Source: JBKPIY01 sp046730475 | Lineage (GTDB): Bacteria > Actinomycetota > Thermoleophilia > Solirubrobacterales > 70-9 | Length of the DNA stretch: 15,124 bases | Reading direction: 5' to 3' | Assembly (NCBI GenBank): GCA_046730475.1 | Contig: JBKPIY010000062.1 | Span: 1 to 15,124 of the forward strand | Part shown: positions 13,455-15,124 of the stretch, piece by piece | Numbering within the stretch: position 1 is the stretch's first letter | How the letters are laid out: every line of letters starts with the position of its first letter | The notes under the pieces: generated by a model | The model's input: the letters and a program-made list of their open reading frames with translations, nothing else | What the model was told of the DNA's origin: nothing | The model's database searches: none | Position numbers and translations under genes: made by a program

Positions 13455-14864
13455 GTGAAACAGGTACGCGGTTTGTCCGCCGTGGGAGGAGCAGCAGAGC
13501 GAGAGACCGAGGCGACGCCGGAGGGTCGCCGGCGGGCCGCCCTTCAGCTGATCCAGAGCCACGATGCGGTCTTCCGGCGGACCTCCCGGCGCTATTCACT
13601 GTGCGCCGACGACGCTGACGACGCCTACCAGCGAGCGCTCGAGATCCTCCTCACCAAGGCGCCGCCGATCGAGGGCGAGCCGCTGATCCGGTGGATGCAG
13701 ACGGTCACCAAGCGCGAGGCGCTCGCCGTCCGTCGCCAGCGCGAGCGCCTCCTGACCGCCGCCCCCCGCTACGACGACGAGCTCGGCCCCGACCCCCTCG
13801 ATCAAATCCCGTCCGACGGGCCGGGGCCGACCGACGCCGCCGCCCGCCGCGAGCGGGTTGCCCGCAGCGGCGAGGCCCTCCGGGCGCTGAAGCCCCAGGA
13901 GCTGCGGGCGTTGACCCTTAAGGCCGAGGGCTACTCCTACGCCGAGATCGGCGAGATCACGGGTTGGACCTACACCAAGATCAACCGGTGCATGGCCGAG
14001 GGGCGCAAGCGCTTCCTCGACGCCTTCGAGCAGATCGAGCAGGGGCACCGCTGCGAGCAGCTGGCTTCGGCTCTGTCGGCGGTCGCCGACGGCGAGCTTC
14101 GGGGCGCGGAGGCCAAGGAGGTGCAGGTCCACCTCCGCTCCTGCGGAGCCTGCCGCGCCCAGCTGCGGGCGTTCCGCGGTGTGCCCCACCGGGTGCTCGA
14201 GCTGATCCCGGTTGGGCCCCCGCTTGAGGTGTCGACGGGCGGCCGCACCCACGAGTGGATCGGCGAGCGGATCTCCGGCGCGGTCGACCGGATGCGAGAG
14301 GCCGGCTACTCCATCCTCGATCGTGGCGCCGGCGAGGCCGGCGAGGGAGCGACCAGGGTCGCGGCGACCGGCGGCGCTCGGGGCGCGGGAATGGCGGGGC
14401 TGGCAAAGCTTCTCGCCATCTGCGGCGCGACGGCCGCGGGCGGCGCGGCGTGCGTCGCGACGGGCGTTGTGAACCCGGTGGCGGTGGGCCTCGGCAACGC
14501 CGACCCTGACCCGGCTCCGATCGTCAGAACCGCCCCGCCGTTCGATGGCCCGGTGAAGGACCCCGCCCCGCCTTCGCCGGCGCGGGAGCCGATCGTGTCC
14601 GCGTGGAGCGAGCCTGCCGACCAGGCGCCGGCACCCGCTCTGACGACCCCCGCACAGCGGACCCAACGTCAGTTCGGCTTCGAGGCGTCCGCCTCCAGTT
14701 CGGGCGGCTCGAGCGGCACCGGCGGCGGCTCCACCACTGGCGGCGGCTCTCCCACCGACGGCGGTTCCTCCAGCGGCGAGTTCGGCGGCGTCAGCAGCGG
14801 ATCGGGAACCGGCTCGGCGGGCGGCGGCTCGGCGGGCGGCGGTCAGTTCAGCTTCGAGAAGTGA
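13455..14864 (+). CDS. Sigma-70-family (ECF-like) factor fused to an anti-sigma zinc-binding domain, membrane segment and Gly/Ser-rich tail
   Basis: The 469-residue protein (numbered from GTG 13455) joins several parts. Residues 28-98 resemble sigma region 2. Residues 142-192 are region 4, with the helix-turn-helix SYAEIGEITGWTYTKINR at 161-178. Residues 200-240 form a zf-HC2-like anti-sigma motif: Cys200, His226, Cys230 and Cys233, with LSAVADGEL and HLRSCGACRAQL. A weakly hydrophobic stretch at about 314-338 is a possible membrane span. A Pro-rich linker follows, then a Gly/Ser-rich tail (416-463) bracketed by QFGFEA and QFSFEK. This suggests a membrane-tethered sigma factor carrying its own inhibitor, released or switched by an outside or redox signal; that role is inferred. 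The start is uncertain: GTG 13482 also fits, neither has a clear Shine-Dalgarno, and GTG 13326 would cross the palindromes. It precedes a secreted-protein gene by 17 bp. Confidence 0.82.
   Translation: MKQVRGLSAVGGAAERETEATPEGRRRAALQLIQSHDAVFRRTSRRYSLCADDADDAYQRALEILLTKAPPIEGEPLIRWMQTVTKREALAVRRQRERLLTAAPRYDDELGPDPLDQIPSDGPGPTDAAARRERVARSGEALRALKPQELRALTLKAEGYSYAEIGEITGWTYTKINRCMAEGRKRFLDAFEQIEQGHRCEQLASALSAVADGELRGAEAKEVQVHLRSCGACRAQLRAFRGVPHRVLELIPVGPPLEVSTGGRTHEWIGERISGAVDRMREAGYSILDRGAGEAGEGATRVAATGGARGAGMAGLAKLLAICGATAAGGAACVATGVVNPVAVGLGNADPDPAPIVRTAPPFDGPVKDPAPPSPAREPIVSAWSEPADQAPAPALTTPAQRTQRQFGFEASASSSGGSSGTGGGSTTGGGSPTDGGSSSGEFGGVSSGSGTGSAGGGSAGGGQFSFEK
14721..14774 (+). repeat. Three imperfect 18 bp tandem units in the sigma-fusion tail
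   Basis: Units at 14721-14738, 14739-14756 and 14757-14774 encode GGGSTT, GGGSPT and DGGSSS in frame. The first two share GGCGGCGGCTC. They form part of the flexible Gly/Ser-rich tail. Confidence 0.6.
14811..14840 (+). repeat. Exact 15 bp tandem duplication in the sigma-fusion tail
   Basis: GGCTCGGCGGGCGGC occurs twice without a mismatch (14811-14825 and 14826-14840), encoding GSAGG twice. Such a repeat could change length by slippage in frame, altering the linker without breaking the gene. Confidence 0.7.
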
Positions 14865-14869
14865 GCGAT

Positions 14870-14878
14870 GGGGAGGAG
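14870..14878 (+). promoter_or_regulatory. Strong Shine-Dalgarno site of the secreted-protein gene
   Basis: GGGGAGGAG lies just after the sigma-fusion stop, with its GGAGG core 5 bases before ATG 14882. The site lies within the 17 bp gap, which supports cotranscription of the two genes. Confidence 0.75.
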
Positions 14879-14881
14879 CGT

Positions 14882-15124
14882 ATGAGGCACGGCAAGCGCA
14901 CCCGCACCAACCTGATCGTCGCCGCGGCCTTGGCGGCCGCGGCCCTGCTTGCGCTCTTTCTCGCCCCACGCGCCGAGGCGGGCCAGTACCGGCTCGCGAT
15001 GTGCCACGGCGGCTACAAGAACCCCAACCACAAATTCAGATACGAGGAGGACTTCAGCGATTCGAACAACGACTTCGTTAGGAGCGTCCACTGCGGACAG
15101 AACGAGCGCGGCCTTTCGATCGAC
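14882..15124 (+). CDS. Secreted protein of unknown family, N-terminal 81 residues (3' end outside window)
   Basis: I do not recognise this protein. Translation from ATG 14882 gives a classical signal peptide: a basic start (MRHGKRTRTN), a hydrophobic core (LIVAAALAAAALLALFLA, 11-28) and PRAEA with probable cleavage after Ala33. The mature part begins GQYRLAMCHGGYKN, contains Cys41 and Cys71, and is rich in Asn, Asp and aromatic residues, suggesting an exported, possibly disulfide-bonded domain. There is no lipobox cysteine near the cleavage site. GGGGAGGAG just upstream fixes the start. The gene follows the sigma/anti-sigma fusion after 17 bp, so the two are probably one unit. The exported protein could be a target of the sigma factor or a partner of its extracytoplasmic tail. 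The right edge cuts it, so the full length and fold are unknown. Confidence 0.8.
   Translation, partial: MRHGKRTRTNLIVAAALAAAALLALFLAPRAEAGQYRLAMCHGGYKNPNHKFRYEEDFSDSNNDFVRSVHCGQNERGLSID

Noticed and set aside
14700..14850. GGC-rich stretch as an unstable element or noncoding repeat array
   Set aside because: The repeats stay in frame and encode a Gly/Ser-rich tail continuous with the sigma-fusion protein up to its stop, so they are reported as part of that gene.
13596..14969. A 457-codon minus-strand open frame opposite the sigma-fusion gene
   Set aside because: It is antisense to clear sigma and zinc-motif coding sequence and shows no domain of its own.
1..15124. CRISPR array, tRNA, rRNA, insertion sequence or phage genes
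   Set aside because: No regularly spaced repeats, no cloverleaf-like or rRNA-like sequence, and no transposase or integrase motif were seen on either strand.

Overview
The window is 15.1 kb of very GC-rich DNA. Its codons end almost always in G or C, GTG starts are common, and several genes at the head of a transcription unit appear to be leaderless. It most resembles an actinobacterium, probably of the Thermoleophilia/Solirubrobacterales type. That placement is an inference from composition, gene style and the sigma-factor architecture, not from a marker gene. I saw no rRNA, tRNA, CRISPR array, insertion sequence or phage gene.

From 1 to about 13.2 kb lies a surface-polysaccharide or glycoconjugate locus. 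In order it holds: the N-terminal part of a DegT/DnrJ/EryC1/StrS-type sugar aminotransferase (minus, cut by the left edge); a Wzx-like flippase and an overlapping NAD-dependent epimerase/dehydratase homologue (plus); a GT4 glycosyltransferase followed by a class I methyltransferase (minus); a second GT4 (plus); a four-gene unit of polytopic membrane protein, GT4, UDP-GlcNAc 2-epimerase and GT4, coupled by 4-8 bp overlaps (minus); a classical SDR oxidoreductase (plus); and a UDP-glucuronate decarboxylase (UDP-xylose synthase type, minus). Together they could supply UDP-ManNAc-type and UDP-xylose-type sugars, perhaps an amino sugar, assemble and methylate an oligosaccharide on a lipid carrier, and flip it outward. 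No recognisable polymerase or ligase is present.

From 13.2 kb to the right edge is a different module on the plus strand. A 269 bp intergenic region with palindromes precedes a sigma-70-family (ECF-like) factor fused in one polypeptide to an anti-sigma-type CHCC zinc-binding motif, a predicted membrane segment and a Gly/Ser-rich tail. The next gene, 17 bp downstream, encodes a secreted protein of unknown family cut by the window edge.

The eight transcription units alternate strictly in strand. All three convergent junctions overlap (16, 32 and 4 bp), so there are no intergenic terminators. Several divergent junctions carry a TANNNT element 7-9 bases before the start codon. Two enzymes in the polysaccharide locus lack hallmark residues: the aminotransferase has Ala where the PLP-binding Asp is expected, and the epimerase homologue has His and Ala in place of the catalytic Tyr and Lys.
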